Part shown: piece after piece, positions 9,295 to 18,312 of the stretch
Numbering within the stretch: position 1 is the first letter of the stretch
How the letters are laid out: the number at the start of each line of letters is the position of its first letter
Assembly (NCBI GenBank): GCA_041394945.1
Contig: JAWKHH010000003.1
Span: forward strand, 1,116,001-1,180,000
Length of the DNA: 64,000 bases
Source: Bryobacteraceae bacterium
Lineage (GTDB): Bacteria > Acidobacteriota > Terriglobia > Bryobacterales > Bryobacteraceae
Direction of reading: 5' to 3'
Made by a program: the position numbers and the translations under genes
Notes under the pieces: model-generated
What the model saw: only the letters and a program-made list of their open reading frames with translations
Told to the model about the DNA's origin: nothing
Database searches by the model: none

Positions 9295-10040
9295 GCGGCT
9301 GCCTCCCGGTGCGCGGCCGCCGTTTCCGCGATTCGGTGGCGGACTACTTCGCCGATCACCATCACCGCGGGCGCGGAGACTTCCGTCATCCGGCGCGCCA
9401 CCCGGTCCAGCGTGGTCTCCACGTAGCGCTCCCGCGACGTCGACGCGTTTTCGATGAATGCCACCGGTTGGTCCGCCGGCCGCCCATGCCCGATCAGACT
9501 GCCTGCGATCAGATCGCGGAACTCCACGCCCATCAGCACCACCAGCGTGTCGATGCCCGCGTACGCCGCCCAGTCCACCGCCGTCACGCTCTGCCGGTGG
9601 CCGGCGACGACGGCGAACGACGTAGCCACGCCGCGCAGCGTCAAAGGGATGCCCGCCAATGCCGGCGCGGCGATCGCGGAGCTGATTCCGGGCACGATCT
9701 CCGTCTCGAAACCGTGGCTGGCAAGGAACGCCAACTCTTCGCCCGCCCGTCCGAAAACCGTGGGATCTCCGCTTTTCAAGCGTACGATCGAACTCACGCG
9801 GTCTCCCTGGCGAAGGAAGCACCGGAAGATTTCCTGTTGAATGGATTCCTGCTCGCCCTGGGTCTTTCCGGCGTCGATCAGAATCGCGTGGGGGTTCGCC
9901 AACGCGAGAACGCCGGGGCTCACCAGCCGGTCGTGAATCACACATGCGGCTTGCGCCAGAATTCGGGCGGCTTTGACTGTTAGCAGGTCCGGATCCCCTG
10001 GACCGGCTCCCACCAGATACACTTTAGCCTTTGGAAGCAT
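9291..10040 (-). CDS. cobA: Uroporphyrinogen-III C-methyltransferase
   Basis: 249-residue SUMT that methylates uroporphyrinogen III to precorrin-2, the first step to siroheme, the NirB cofactor. Typical motifs: VYLVGAGPGDPDLL at the N-terminus, RLKSGDPTVFGRAGEE, PGISSAIAAPALAGIPLT. The start at MLPKAKVYL is chosen because AAAGGAG lies just upstream and the family motif begins a few residues later; a longer in-frame extension to 10133 is not needed. It is the first gene of the nitrate operon. It has no CysG oxidase/ferrochelatase domain, so those steps must be encoded elsewhere. Confidence 0.93.
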   Translation of the reverse strand: MLPKAKVYLVGAGPGDPDLLTVKAARILAQAACVIHDRLVSPGVLALANPHAILIDAGKTQGEQESIQQEIFRCFLRQGDRVSSIVRLKSGDPTVFGRAGEELAFLASHGFETEIVPGISSAIAAPALAGIPLTLRGVATSFAVVAGHRQSVTAVDWAAYAGIDTLVVLMGVEFRDLIAGSLIGHGRPADQPVAFIENASTSRERYVETTLDRVARRMTEVSAPAVMVIGEVVRHRIAETAAAHREAAA

Positions 10041-10073
10041 ACGAGCTCCTTTGCGGATCAAAGGGTCTACGCT

Positions 10074-10092
10074 CCGCGGACACGTGTCGCGG
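10074..10092. promoter_or_regulatory. Inverted repeat upstream of the nitrate operon
   Basis: The sequence CCGCG-G-ACACGTGT-CGCGG reads as an inverted repeat with one unpaired G; its core ACACGTGT is a perfect palindrome. It sits 34-52 bases before the cobA ATG, so it could be an operator or a leader hairpin. No regulator is encoded next to the operon, so the binding protein is unknown. Confidence 0.45.
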
Positions 10093-10146
10093 ATATGTGT
10101 CACTTGCAGGGTGGCGGCTCGGCGGTGAGCCAATAGGTGGGAACAG

Positions 10147-10186
10147 CGAACGGGGTCCCGGTTTGTCTCCGCTGGAAACCCGTTCG
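10147..10186 (-). promoter_or_regulatory. Possible leader hairpin of the nitrate operon
   Basis: Arms CGAACGGG (10147-10154) and CCCGTTCG (10179-10186) pair perfectly over 8 bases with a 24-base loop. On the minus strand an overlapping GGTTT/AAACC pair inside the loop gives an alternative small stem. It lies about 110-145 bases before the cobA start. Nitrate operons are often controlled by leader hairpins (NasR/NasT ANTAR type), but no hexanucleotide-loop pair could be confirmed here. Confidence 0.3.
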
Positions 10187-10290
10187 TTTCGCTAGCAGTC
10201 GAAAATCAGTCTAACCAAACTGCGATCAAAAGGGAAGAGGAAAATTGCCTAGAAGGTATAGAAAGTTTCTTTGGACCCGATACCGGCCGC

Positions 10291-11472
10291 TCACCGGGCG
10301 GAAAAACGATATTCGGTTGAAGTCCGGAAGTCTTTTCCCGGATCGAGCACTACGGAGGGGAATTCCGGCCGGTTCGGCGAATCGGGAAAATGCTGCGTCT
10401 CCAGGCAGAACGCGTATCTTTGCGCGTAAGGCCGGTCGCCCTTGCCAGTGATCGATCCATCCAGGAAATTCCCCGTATAGAACTGGATTCCCGGCTCGGT
10501 GGTATGCACTTCCATCACCCGCCCGGACTTCGGCTCGTGCACCCGCGCCGCCAGACTCAGCCCCGCGTCACTACGGTTCAGCACGAAATTGTGATCGTAT
10601 CCACGGCCGAAGCGCAATTGCTCGTCGCCGTCGTTGATCCGCGCCCCGATCGCGGTGGAGTGCGTGAAATCGAACGGCGTGCCGGCCACCGGCTTCAGTT
10701 CGCCCGTCGGGATCAGCCCGGCGTTCACCGGCGTGAACCGATCCGCCCGGATCTCGATGTCGTGTCCGAGAACATCGCCGTTGCCCTGCCCCAGCAGGTT
10801 GAAGTAGCTGTGGTTGGTGAGATTGAGCACCGTCGGCCGATCCGTGTTCGCGAAGTACTCGATCCGCAGAGTATCGTCGGCCGTCACCGTGTAGACCACG
10901 CGCACGTTCAGATTTCCCGGATAGCCCTCCTCGCCGTCGCGGCTCAGGTAGCGCAATTCGAGCGCCGGCTCGCCCGTCGTGATCGGCTCCGCCGACCACA
11001 CCTGCTTATCGAATCCGCGCAGGCCGCCATGCAGATGATTCTCGCCGTCGTTGGTCGCCAGCCTGTATTGCACCCCGTTCAGCGCGAAGCTCGCCTTGGC
11101 GATCCGGTTTCCATACCTTCCGATCAACGCGCCGAAATAGGGATGCTCTTTCAAATACCCGTCGAGCCCGTCGAAACCGAGCACCACGTCTTCGTACTTG
11201 CCGCCCTTGTCCCCCGCCTTCAGCGACACCACGATGCCGCCGTAGTTCATGATCGCCGCCTCGAACCCCCGTTCGTTCGACAGCGTGTAGAGGTCGATCT
11301 GGTAGCCGTTCGGCGCACGGCCGTAGCGCCGCTTCTTGATCCCCTTCGCCACAACGGCCTCCTCGTCCGAATCGCCCGCTTTTTTGGCCTCTTTCGTTTC
11401 CGGAGGCGGGCTGCTCGAACAGGAAGCCAGCACTAGGGCGAACGCGGCCACGGTCGTGCGATGGATGTGCAT
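10291..11472 (-). CDS. galM: Aldose 1-epimerase (mutarotase), predicted lipoprotein
   Basis: 393 residues. An N-terminal lipoprotein signal (ALVLASCSSSPPP, lipobox LASC) and a charged linker of about 25 residues precede a galactose mutarotase fold interconverting alpha and beta sugar anomers. Family signatures: GRYGNRIAKA, NHLHGG, NLTNHSYFNL (His), and a C-terminal TTEPGIQFYTGNFL segment carrying the expected catalytic Glu. The lipobox suggests periplasmic or membrane-attached sugar handling. It is on the same strand as the MATE gene upstream (22 bases away) and may be co-transcribed. Confidence 0.92.
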   Translation of the reverse strand: MHIHRTTVAAFALVLASCSSSPPPETKEAKKAGDSDEEAVVAKGIKKRRYGRAPNGYQIDLYTLSNERGFEAAIMNYGGIVVSLKAGDKGGKYEDVVLGFDGLDGYLKEHPYFGALIGRYGNRIAKASFALNGVQYRLATNDGENHLHGGLRGFDKQVWSAEPITTGEPALELRYLSRDGEEGYPGNLNVRVVYTVTADDTLRIEYFANTDRPTVLNLTNHSYFNLLGQGNGDVLGHDIEIRADRFTPVNAGLIPTGELKPVAGTPFDFTHSTAIGARINDGDEQLRFGRGYDHNFVLNRSDAGLSLAARVHEPKSGRVMEVHTTEPGIQFYTGNFLDGSITGKGDRPYAQRYAFCLETQHFPDSPNRPEFPSVVLDPGKDFRTSTEYRFSAR

Positions 11473-11493
11473 GACCCACCATGATACGCCCTC

Positions 11494-12903
11494 TCAGATC
11501 TTCTGCGTCTTCCATCTGCCCCGGCGGAACAGCACCATCGCCACCGCAGCCAGCAGCGACTCCGCCACCGCGATCGCCAGGTACACGCCGCGCGGCCCCA
11601 GCCCGGTATGCAGCGCCAAGCCATACGCCATCGGGATCTGGCACAGCCAGAAGCAGAAGAAGTTGATTTTGGTGGGAGTCCAGGTGTCGCCGGCGCCGTT
11701 GAACGCCTGGATCAGCACCATGCCCCACGCATAGAAAAGGTACGCGTAGCTGAGATACCGCAGGCAATCGACGCCGTAGGGAATCACCGCCGGGTCCGCC
11801 CCGTAAACCGACAGGACCCGCTCGGCCGCTACCAGGAACACCAAACCCACGGCGCCCAGAAAGCACATGTTGTAGAACCCCGTCAGATAGACGGCGCGCT
11901 CGGCGCGATCCGGCTTCCCCGCCCCGAGACTCTGTCCCACCAACGTCGCCGCTGCGTTGCTCATGCCCCAAGCCGGCATCAGCACCACGATCACCGTGCG
12001 GATGGCCAGGCCGTAGCCGGCGAGCGCCTCGCTCCCGAACGTCGACATGATACGCACCAGCGCCACCCAACTCGCCATCCCGATCTCCATTTGCAGAATG
12101 CCGTTCACCGAAACCCGCACCAGACTGGCCATCACCTTCCAGTCCGGCCGAAGATCCTGCCAACGAAGGTGCACGCGGCCGTGGCCCGATAGCAGCACCC
12201 ACAACTGCAGCGCGACACCCGTGCCCCTGCCGATCGCCGTCGCCGTCGCCGCACCCGCCAGCCCCAGTTCCGGAAACGGACCGAGCCCGAAGATGAGGCA
12301 CGGATCGAGGATGATATTCAGCCCGTTCGAAACCATCAACACCCGCAGCGCGATCGCCGCGTCGCCCGCGCCACGGAAGACGGCGTTCAACAGGAACAGC
12401 AGAAAGATCGTCACCGAGCTGCCCAGCAGAATCGACGTGTAGATGGCGCCGCCGCCGATCACCTCCGCGCTCGCCCCCATCAGCCCGAGCAGCCGCCGCG
12501 CGCCGAGCGATCCAATCGCCGCGATCGCCACCGACACCGCCACGCCCACCCACAACGCCTGCGCCGCCGCCACCGCCGCGCCCGAGGCATCGTGCTCCCC
12601 GATCCGCCGCGCCACCATCGCCGTCGTGGCGAACGACAGCCCGATCGCCACTCCGAAAAGAATCGTGAGGAACGACTCGGTGAGCACCACCGCCGCCAGC
12701 GCCTCCTTCCCGAGCCTCGACACGAACATCGCATCGGCGAACCCGAACAGCGACTCCATCGACATTTCGAGCACCATCGGTATCGCCAGCAGCGCCACCG
12801 CCCGCGGGAGGCTTCCCTGGGTGAAGTCCTCCCCTGTGCCGAACACGGCATCGCGCACCAGTCGCGCAGCGTTGCGAAGCGTCTCCATCGGGGAACTATT
12901 CAT
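11494..12903 (-). CDS. MATE-family multidrug/cation exporter
   Basis: 469-residue inner-membrane transporter with about 12 hydrophobic helices in two similar halves. Typical segments are PMVLEMSMESLFGFADAMFV near the start and the mid-protein GLAGAATATAIGRG. It should export organic cations in exchange for sodium or protons; the substrate cannot be read. Start taken at MNSSPMETLR; METLR (12888) is equally possible and neither has a clear ribosome site. It is divergent from the epimerase gene with 82 bases between them. Confidence 0.88.
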   Translation of the reverse strand: MNSSPMETLRNAARLVRDAVFGTGEDFTQGSLPRAVALLAIPMVLEMSMESLFGFADAMFVSRLGKEALAAVVLTESFLTILFGVAIGLSFATTAMVARRIGEHDASGAAVAAAQALWVGVAVSVAIAAIGSLGARRLLGLMGASAEVIGGGAIYTSILLGSSVTIFLLFLLNAVFRGAGDAAIALRVLMVSNGLNIILDPCLIFGLGPFPELGLAGAATATAIGRGTGVALQLWVLLSGHGRVHLRWQDLRPDWKVMASLVRVSVNGILQMEIGMASWVALVRIMSTFGSEALAGYGLAIRTVIVVLMPAWGMSNAAATLVGQSLGAGKPDRAERAVYLTGFYNMCFLGAVGLVFLVAAERVLSVYGADPAVIPYGVDCLRYLSYAYLFYAWGMVLIQAFNGAGDTWTPTKINFFCFWLCQIPMAYGLALHTGLGPRGVYLAIAVAESLLAAVAMVLFRRGRWKTQKI

Positions 12904-12985
12904 GGTCGCACGGCGTTCTGCAAGTGGACCCCTCGCGGCGCCATCCACTACAATGAAGCGATCTTTTCGACATCCTCCAGGGCTC

Positions 12986-13885
12986 ATGCGGATCATTCTC
13001 ACCGGCGCGACAGGCTTCATCGGATCGCGCCTCGTTCCGATGCTCGAAGGCGCCGGCCACTCCACCCGTATTCTTGGCCGCAGTCCGCGGCCCGGCCTGC
13101 CGCAAGGCTCGGGTTTCTCGATCTGGGACCCCGCGAAAGGTCCGCCCCCGCGCGAGGCGCTCGACGGTTGCGACGCCGTCATCCACCTCGCCGGCGAACC
13201 CGTGGCGCAGCGTTGGAGTCCGGAGATCAAACGGCGAATCCGGTCGAGCCGCATCGATGTCACCGGTCAACTCGTCGAGGCTCTCAGCGAACTCTCAGCG
13301 AAGCCGAAAGTCCTAGTCTGCGCCTCGGCCGTAGGCTGCTATGGCGACCGCGGCGACGAGGTCCTCACCGAATCCTCGTCGGCTGGCAAAGGCTTCCTCG
13401 CCGGCGTGTGCGTCGAGTGGGAGCGGGCGGCCAATGCCGCGGCCGGCCTGGGCTTGCGCGTGGTGTTGCTTCGCACAGGGATCGTTCTCGGCCGCGGCGG
13501 CGGCGCGCTCGAGCGCATGCTCCCGCCGTTTCGCGTTGGACTCGGCGGGAAACTCGGCTCCGGGAAGCAATGGATGCCGTGGATTCACCTCGACGATCTC
13601 TGCGCCATGATCCACTTCGCCGTCGAACGCCCCGAGGTCCAGGGCCCGCTGAACGGAACGGCTCCGAATCCGGTCCGGAACGAGGAGTTCACGCGCGCGC
13701 TCGGCCGCGCCCTGCAGCGGCCGGCCCTGATCCCCGTGCCCGAGTTTGCCATCCGGCTGCTCTATGGGGAGATGGCGCAGATCATGTTCGCCAGCCAGCG
13801 GGCCGTGCCGCGCGCCGCGCTCGCCGCCGGCTTCGAGTTCCGCTTTCCGGAACTGTTCGGCGCCCTCAAGGACGTGCTGGGCTGA
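12986..13885 (+). CDS. TIGR01777-family NAD(P)-binding epimerase
   Basis: 299-residue extended SDR of the TIGR01777/YfcH (SDR39U1) type. The N-terminal nucleotide motif is TGATGFIGSRL; the family motifs HLAGEPV, RWSPEIKRRI and ASAVGCYGDRG are present, as is the C-terminal DUF1731-like stretch (RAVPRAALAAGFEFRFPEL). The physiological substrate of this family is unknown. Its last 20 bases overlap the convergent gene at 13866. Confidence 0.9.
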   Translation: MRIILTGATGFIGSRLVPMLEGAGHSTRILGRSPRPGLPQGSGFSIWDPAKGPPPREALDGCDAVIHLAGEPVAQRWSPEIKRRIRSSRIDVTGQLVEALSELSAKPKVLVCASAVGCYGDRGDEVLTESSSAGKGFLAGVCVEWERAANAAAGLGLRVVLLRTGIVLGRGGGALERMLPPFRVGLGGKLGSGKQWMPWIHLDDLCAMIHFAVERPEVQGPLNGTAPNPVRNEEFTRALGRALQRPALIPVPEFAIRLLYGEMAQIMFASQRAVPRAALAAGFEFRFPELFGALKDVLG

Positions 13886-14357
13886 TCCCGCCAAACAACA
13901 GCAGCCACTGATCCGCCGCCAGCAGCGGCAGGCCGTCGATTCGCATGGCCGGGCCGAGCGCTTTCATCGGCGACGCGCCCGTGAGCATCCACTGCTGCAC
14001 ATGCTCTCCCGCCGGTTCGTCCAGGAGGATCGATCCTGCTCCCGCCTGCATGCGCGGGGCTTTCGCGATGCTCTGCGGATTCACAACCAGGCGCTCATGC
14101 CCGGGGAATGGATGCACGTGTTTCAAAAGCAGCGCGCCGGCCCGGGCCTCCTCGCTCGCACGATCCAGCGCCGCGCAATCCACAACACCGCGCAGAGTGC
14201 GCCAATCCAGCGGCTTGACGCCCGACACCTGGAGCATTTCCATAGGCGAGTGGGCGACATTGATGGGGGACGAAATCCCTTGCAGACTCTGGCACGACGC
14301 GATCGCCGCGCCGTCAATCAAAAGCTTGAATTTGAAATTCTTGTACGGGCCGGCCAT
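13866..14357 (-). CDS. Small unknown protein, weakly like gp19-type tail-tube proteins
   Basis: 163 residues, no signal peptide or membrane segment. A good ribosome site (GAGGAGC, six bases before ATG) and codon use support a real gene. The N-terminus (NFKFKLLIDGAAIASCQSLQG) has the pattern of the gp19/Hcp-like phage tail-tube fold, but the rest does not clearly match and no other phage or injection-system gene is nearby. Its 3-prime end overlaps the convergent epimerase gene by 20 bases. Function unknown. Confidence 0.6.
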   Translation of the reverse strand: MAGPYKNFKFKLLIDGAAIASCQSLQGISSPINVAHSPMEMLQVSGVKPLDWRTLRGVVDCAALDRASEEARAGALLLKHVHPFPGHERLVVNPQSIAKAPRMQAGAGSILLDEPAGEHVQQWMLTGASPMKALGPAMRIDGLPLLAADQWLLLFGGISPARP

Positions 14358-14503
14358 TGGTGCTCCTCGTGAGATTTCCGAAGACGCGCCGAATGCCCCT
14401 GAATGCTGACAATGGAGGTATTCTTACATTGATGCCGGGGGGGCGTCAACCCGGCTCGTGGACGTTCGGGCCAGCGCGGGGATTTGCTAAACTTAGAATC
14501 GTT

Positions 14504-14713
14504 ATGGCTATCCCCAATGCCCGCCGCTTCAAGTTGATGCACCCCGACGGGGTCCGGTCCGCCACCATCGTCGCCGTGCTGCCCAAGGGCACCGACGTGG
14601 ACGGCTATTTGAAGGACGCCAACTCGCGCTTCGATTGGAAGTCCTGGGAAGAAGCCCAGCAGCGCCAGTTCAAGATCCGCGTCGGTCAGCAGAAACAGAA
14701 GAAGGCGAAGTAA
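14504..14713 (+). CDS. Small basic hypothetical protein
   Basis: 69 residues: MAIPNARRFKLMHPDGVRS at the start, strongly basic tail (QQKQKKAK). No recognised domain, signal or membrane segment. The gene is followed 26 bases later by a good intrinsic terminator, which supports it being a real, separately transcribed unit. No strong ribosome site is visible. Function unknown. Confidence 0.55.
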   Translation: MAIPNARRFKLMHPDGVRSATIVAVLPKGTDVDGYLKDANSRFDWKSWEEAQQRQFKIRVGQQKQKKAK

Positions 14714-14739
14714 CCTCCGCCTTCCTCAACGTGATGGCA

Positions 14740-14768
14740 CGGGGGCTTCGCGCCCCCGATGCTTTTTT
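14740..14768 (+). terminator. Rho-independent terminator
   Basis: Perfect 7-bp stem CGGGGGC / GCCCCCG with a five-base TTCGC loop, followed after four bases by a run of six T. It ends the small gene at 14504-14713; the convergent receptor gene ends nine bases further on. Confidence 0.75.
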
Positions 14769-14776
14769 GGGATCCC

Positions 14777-17700
14777 CTAGAAGTGCAGCCGGAGAGTGTA
14801 CTGCACCTCGCGGCCGTAATTCACTTGCGACGTGATGCCCCCGAACTGCGTGCTCGTGACGTTCAGGTTCGGATTCCCGGGCATCACCGAGTTCGTCAGG
14901 TTGTACCCTTCCAGCCGTAGTTCCAGCTTGAACCGCTCCGTGAGAGCGAAGTTCTTGGAAATCGTGGAGTCGAGGTTCCAGTAGCGCGGACCCGTAATCC
15001 CGCTGTACTGGTATGGATTCGTCCGCGGCGTGAACGGCGTGGCTTGCTTGAACACCGACGTGTCGAACCAATTGGACCACGCCCGGGTCGATTCACCCGG
15101 CTCTCCCGTCACGTCGAGCTGCCCGAAGCGCAGGAACGATCCCGTGTTGAACACGAAGATGCTCGATGTGGACCAGCCGCCCAGGATCGCGTTGATCACC
15201 GGGTGTGCGTTGGACCCGAAGCGCTGCCCCCTGCCGAACGGCAATTCCCACGTCGTGCCCATCGTCATCCGGTGCCGAGGCAGCGTCGCCGGGATCATCG
15301 TCAGCTTGTTCGCATACTGATCCGGCGCGTTGAAGAAGTTCCCCGTGCTCTCGCGGTTGTAGTTGTAGCCCCAGACGAAGCTGTAGCCGTTGGCGAAGCG
15401 CCGCTGCAGCCGCATCTGGAGAGCTTTGTAGCGATTCTCCACCCCCGGCATGAAGCCTTCGGTTAGGTCGCCGTATTGCGGATACGGACGCAGAAGCGTC
15501 GATAGCGGCACCGTCCGCTGCCCGCGCAACTGGCCCGGCATCAGCGACGCCGGAAGCCCGAAGAACGGGTTCGCCACGGCCGCTGTGAGCGCCGTCTTGT
15601 AGTCGTAGGAAAGCTGCGGGTCAACCATGTTCACCGCTCGGCCGAATCCGGCGTTCCCGCCCTGGCCCTCGGGCACCATGTTGTGGCCGAAATTCATGAA
15701 GAACGTCGCGTCGAACTTGACGCCCGCCACCAGGTCGCGTTCCACGGTGAAATTGATCCGGTCGTTCATCGGCGTCCGCACGTCCTGACGAGACCATGTC
15801 GCCGCGCCGCCCAGGTTCGTGTTGCGTCCGTACCCGCGGCCCACTGGCAGCACTAGCGGGTTCGTCGACGGGAACGGGTTGCTGAACACCCCTTGCGGCA
15901 CGCCCTGCAATTGCGGCGGACCGTTTGAACTCGTCGAGAAGCCATCCGTCGCCGGAAGCCGCCACGAATATCCCAGGATGCTCATGACCGGCACCGCGTA
16001 GCGGGCGTAGCCGATCCGGATCGCAGTCCGGTCGTTGGCGCGCACCGCAATGCCCAGCCGCGGAAGGAAATTGCGGCCCGGGGCATTGTAGAGCCCGGGA
16101 TTCTTGTCGTCGGTGTAGATCCAGGCGCCGTTGTAGGTCGGCTGCACGCGGCCGTTGATCGCCGTCACCTGCGGGGGCATCACCGGCGCGTTCTGCTGGA
16201 ATTCCGGAATCGGATTGTTGAGATCGAGGAAGCGCGACAAACGCCCCTCGCGCTCCGATGGCGCCGTCTCGTACTCCCACCGCAGGCCGAGGTTCAGCGT
16301 CACGCGGCGATTCAGTTTGTAGTCGTCCTGGAAGAAGAGGCCGTACTGATCCTGCTTCGTGTACCGCGGCGATACGTAGTTCGCCGTCAGCGAGTTGTCG
16401 ACCGTCCCAAGCAAGAACGTCGCCCACGCGCTGCCCGTGTTGAGCAGGTCCGGACGCAGGTAGCTGTCGGCCGTCATGTTCGCCGTGAACGGGAACGAAC
16501 CGAGGTTCGGCAGTTGCGAGTACTCGAATGCGTGGCGGAACGCCATGCCGAACTTCATGTAGTGGCGGCCGCGGTCGTGACCCATGCTGCCCTGGTAGGA
16601 GTACTTGCGCGGGCGGTAGCTCCACCAGCTCGACTTCCCGAAAGTCGCCCCGCCGATGTTCAGGTTCGGATAGTAGACCGCCGGCATGTCCGCCGTGTAG
16701 GGCTTGTACCACGGATTGTTCGGCCAATAGCGCGCCAGGCCCTCTTCCCCGAGCTTCGCCCATTCCGAATCGTACTCGTCCTCGGAGTAGACGACACCCA
16801 TGCGGAAGTTCACAACCGTCCGCGCGCTCAGCGTGTAGACGCTGTCGAACGCCGCGTTCAGGGCGTCCATCAGGCCCCCGTTGTCCGACGTCGTCGCCGG
16901 GCTGTTGCCGTAGTTGTTGTTGTCGAGCCGCGTCCGGATCACGGAGTAGCGCCCGAACACTTTCCATTTATCCGTGATGTTCCAGTCCGTGCGGTTGGAG
17001 AAATTCCAGTAGTTGAGGAACCACGCGTAGCCCGTGCGGAAGTTGTTCACGCCGGAACGGTCGTCGCCCGGATTGTTCGGCCTCCAGATGTCGTTCAGGA
17101 ACAGCAGCGAGGTCGGATCCATGCGCGTGCGCGGAACCACGTTGCCCGCGAACGGCATCCGCGACACCGCGTTGGTGGCCGTGTTGGTCACCGTCGTCGC
17201 CGGGTCGAACACCGGCCGCATCACTCCTTGCCGGTTCAGCGTCCCGGTGAAGTCGCCGTTGCGCTCGAGATCGGTCGGCAACGTCATCACCCGCGTGTAC
17301 GGCTGGCGGTTCTTCCAGCGCTCGTAGGTGAAAAACGTGAACAGCTTGTCGCGCAGGATGCGCCCCCCGATCGTTCCCCCGCCCACATGGTTCCGGACAA
17401 CGTTGGGCGCCCGTGTGAACGCGTTCGAGACCGCGTTGAACGTCGGGTTCCGGCCGAAATAGTACAGGCTCCCGTGATAGTCGTTGGTGCCCGCTTTCAT
17501 GCCGACGTTCATCACGCCGCCAGCCGAGAAGCCGGACTCGGCGTCGATCGAGTTCTGCTGCACCGTGAATTCCTGCACCGCGTCCATCGGCGGCGCGTAG
17601 GAGCCGCGCGAGCCGACGCCGATCGGCGATCCGTCGATCTGCACCTCGTTGCGGCCAGACGTCTGTCCGCCAACGTCCACCCCCGTGGTCGAAAGCTGAT

Positions 17701-18223
17701 AGAACGGATTTCGCTTCGAAACGTCCGAGTAGCGGTTCACCACCGCCGGATCGAGCAGCGCCAGCGTGAACGGGTTCCGCGCCAGCACCGGAAGCTCCTT
17801 GAGCATCTTGCCGTCGATCGTTTGCAGCAGCGTCGTCGTATTGAACTGGATCTCCACCGCCGTGTCGGACACCGTCACGGTCTGGCTGACATCGCCAACT
17901 TGCAGCGACATGTTCACGGTGAGGTCGGAACGGACCAGCACCCGCAGATTCTCCTGCGTGAACTTGCCGAAGCCGGCGCTCTCGCCGGTAATGGTGTAAA
18001 CACCGGGCTCAACGAAGTCGAACAGATAGCGGCCGGAATCGTCGGTGGTGCGGACGGTGGCGACCTGAGTGCTCGAATTGGTGAGCGTTACGTTAGCCTG
18101 TGGAACCGCGGCGTTGGTGGCGTCAGTGACGAGCCCTTGAACGCGGCCCCGGTAATCCTGCGCGCCGGCGACATGGGCGAACGAGAGGATGAGAGTTGCA
18201 CAGAGAAACGAAGATCGTGGCAT
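14777..18223 (-). CDS. Oar-like TonB-dependent receptor with carboxypeptidase-regulatory domain
   Basis: 1148-residue outer-membrane protein. Order: signal peptide (ATLILSFAHVAGA), a carboxypeptidase-regulatory-like beta-sandwich (RVQGLVTDATNAAVPQANVTL ... about residues 25-115), a plug region (ELPVLARNPFTLALLDP), then a very long barrel ending YTLRLHF with terminal Phe. This is the Oar/CarboxypepD_reg-TonB architecture abundant in Acidobacteria, implicated in uptake of large or complex substrates; the ligand is not predictable. Start chosen at MPRSSFLC, preceded by GGGGGT; an ATG four codons earlier is possible. The gene stands alone, with the DUF1080 gene upstream on the same strand. Confidence 0.92.
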   Translation of the reverse strand: MPRSSFLCATLILSFAHVAGAQDYRGRVQGLVTDATNAAVPQANVTLTNSSTQVATVRTTDDSGRYLFDFVEPGVYTITGESAGFGKFTQENLRVLVRSDLTVNMSLQVGDVSQTVTVSDTAVEIQFNTTTLLQTIDGKMLKELPVLARNPFTLALLDPAVVNRYSDVSKRNPFYQLSTTGVDVGGQTSGRNEVQIDGSPIGVGSRGSYAPPMDAVQEFTVQQNSIDAESGFSAGGVMNVGMKAGTNDYHGSLYYFGRNPTFNAVSNAFTRAPNVVRNHVGGGTIGGRILRDKLFTFFTYERWKNRQPYTRVMTLPTDLERNGDFTGTLNRQGVMRPVFDPATTVTNTATNAVSRMPFAGNVVPRTRMDPTSLLFLNDIWRPNNPGDDRSGVNNFRTGYAWFLNYWNFSNRTDWNITDKWKVFGRYSVIRTRLDNNNYGNSPATTSDNGGLMDALNAAFDSVYTLSARTVVNFRMGVVYSEDEYDSEWAKLGEEGLARYWPNNPWYKPYTADMPAVYYPNLNIGGATFGKSSWWSYRPRKYSYQGSMGHDRGRHYMKFGMAFRHAFEYSQLPNLGSFPFTANMTADSYLRPDLLNTGSAWATFLLGTVDNSLTANYVSPRYTKQDQYGLFFQDDYKLNRRVTLNLGLRWEYETAPSEREGRLSRFLDLNNPIPEFQQNAPVMPPQVTAINGRVQPTYNGAWIYTDDKNPGLYNAPGRNFLPRLGIAVRANDRTAIRIGYARYAVPVMSILGYSWRLPATDGFSTSSNGPPQLQGVPQGVFSNPFPSTNPLVLPVGRGYGRNTNLGGAATWSRQDVRTPMNDRINFTVERDLVAGVKFDATFFMNFGHNMVPEGQGGNAGFGRAVNMVDPQLSYDYKTALTAAVANPFFGLPASLMPGQLRGQRTVPLSTLLRPYPQYGDLTEGFMPGVENRYKALQMRLQRRFANGYSFVWGYNYNRESTGNFFNAPDQYANKLTMIPATLPRHRMTMGTTWELPFGRGQRFGSNAHPVINAILGGWSTSSIFVFNTGSFLRFGQLDVTGEPGESTRAWSNWFDTSVFKQATPFTPRTNPYQYSGITGPRYWNLDSTISKNFALTERFKLELRLEGYNLTNSVMPGNPNLNVTSTQFGGITSQVNYGREVQYTLRLHF

Positions 18224-18312
18224 GCAGACCCCCATTCAGATTTTGATTTCCGCCGATTGCGACGGTGAAGGCATTGTTTCAAACCCGGCCCGGCCCCGTC
18301 AACCGAGGGTGC

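Noticed and set aside
14740..14768. Terminator for the Oar-like receptor gene
   Set aside because: On the minus strand the hairpin is not followed by a T run; it fits the plus-strand small gene.
16514..18268. 584-residue plus-strand open frame inside the Oar-like receptor
   Set aside because: It is antisense to a receptor with clear domains, is Arg/Val/His-rich without any motif, and arises from the codon bias of the minus-strand gene.
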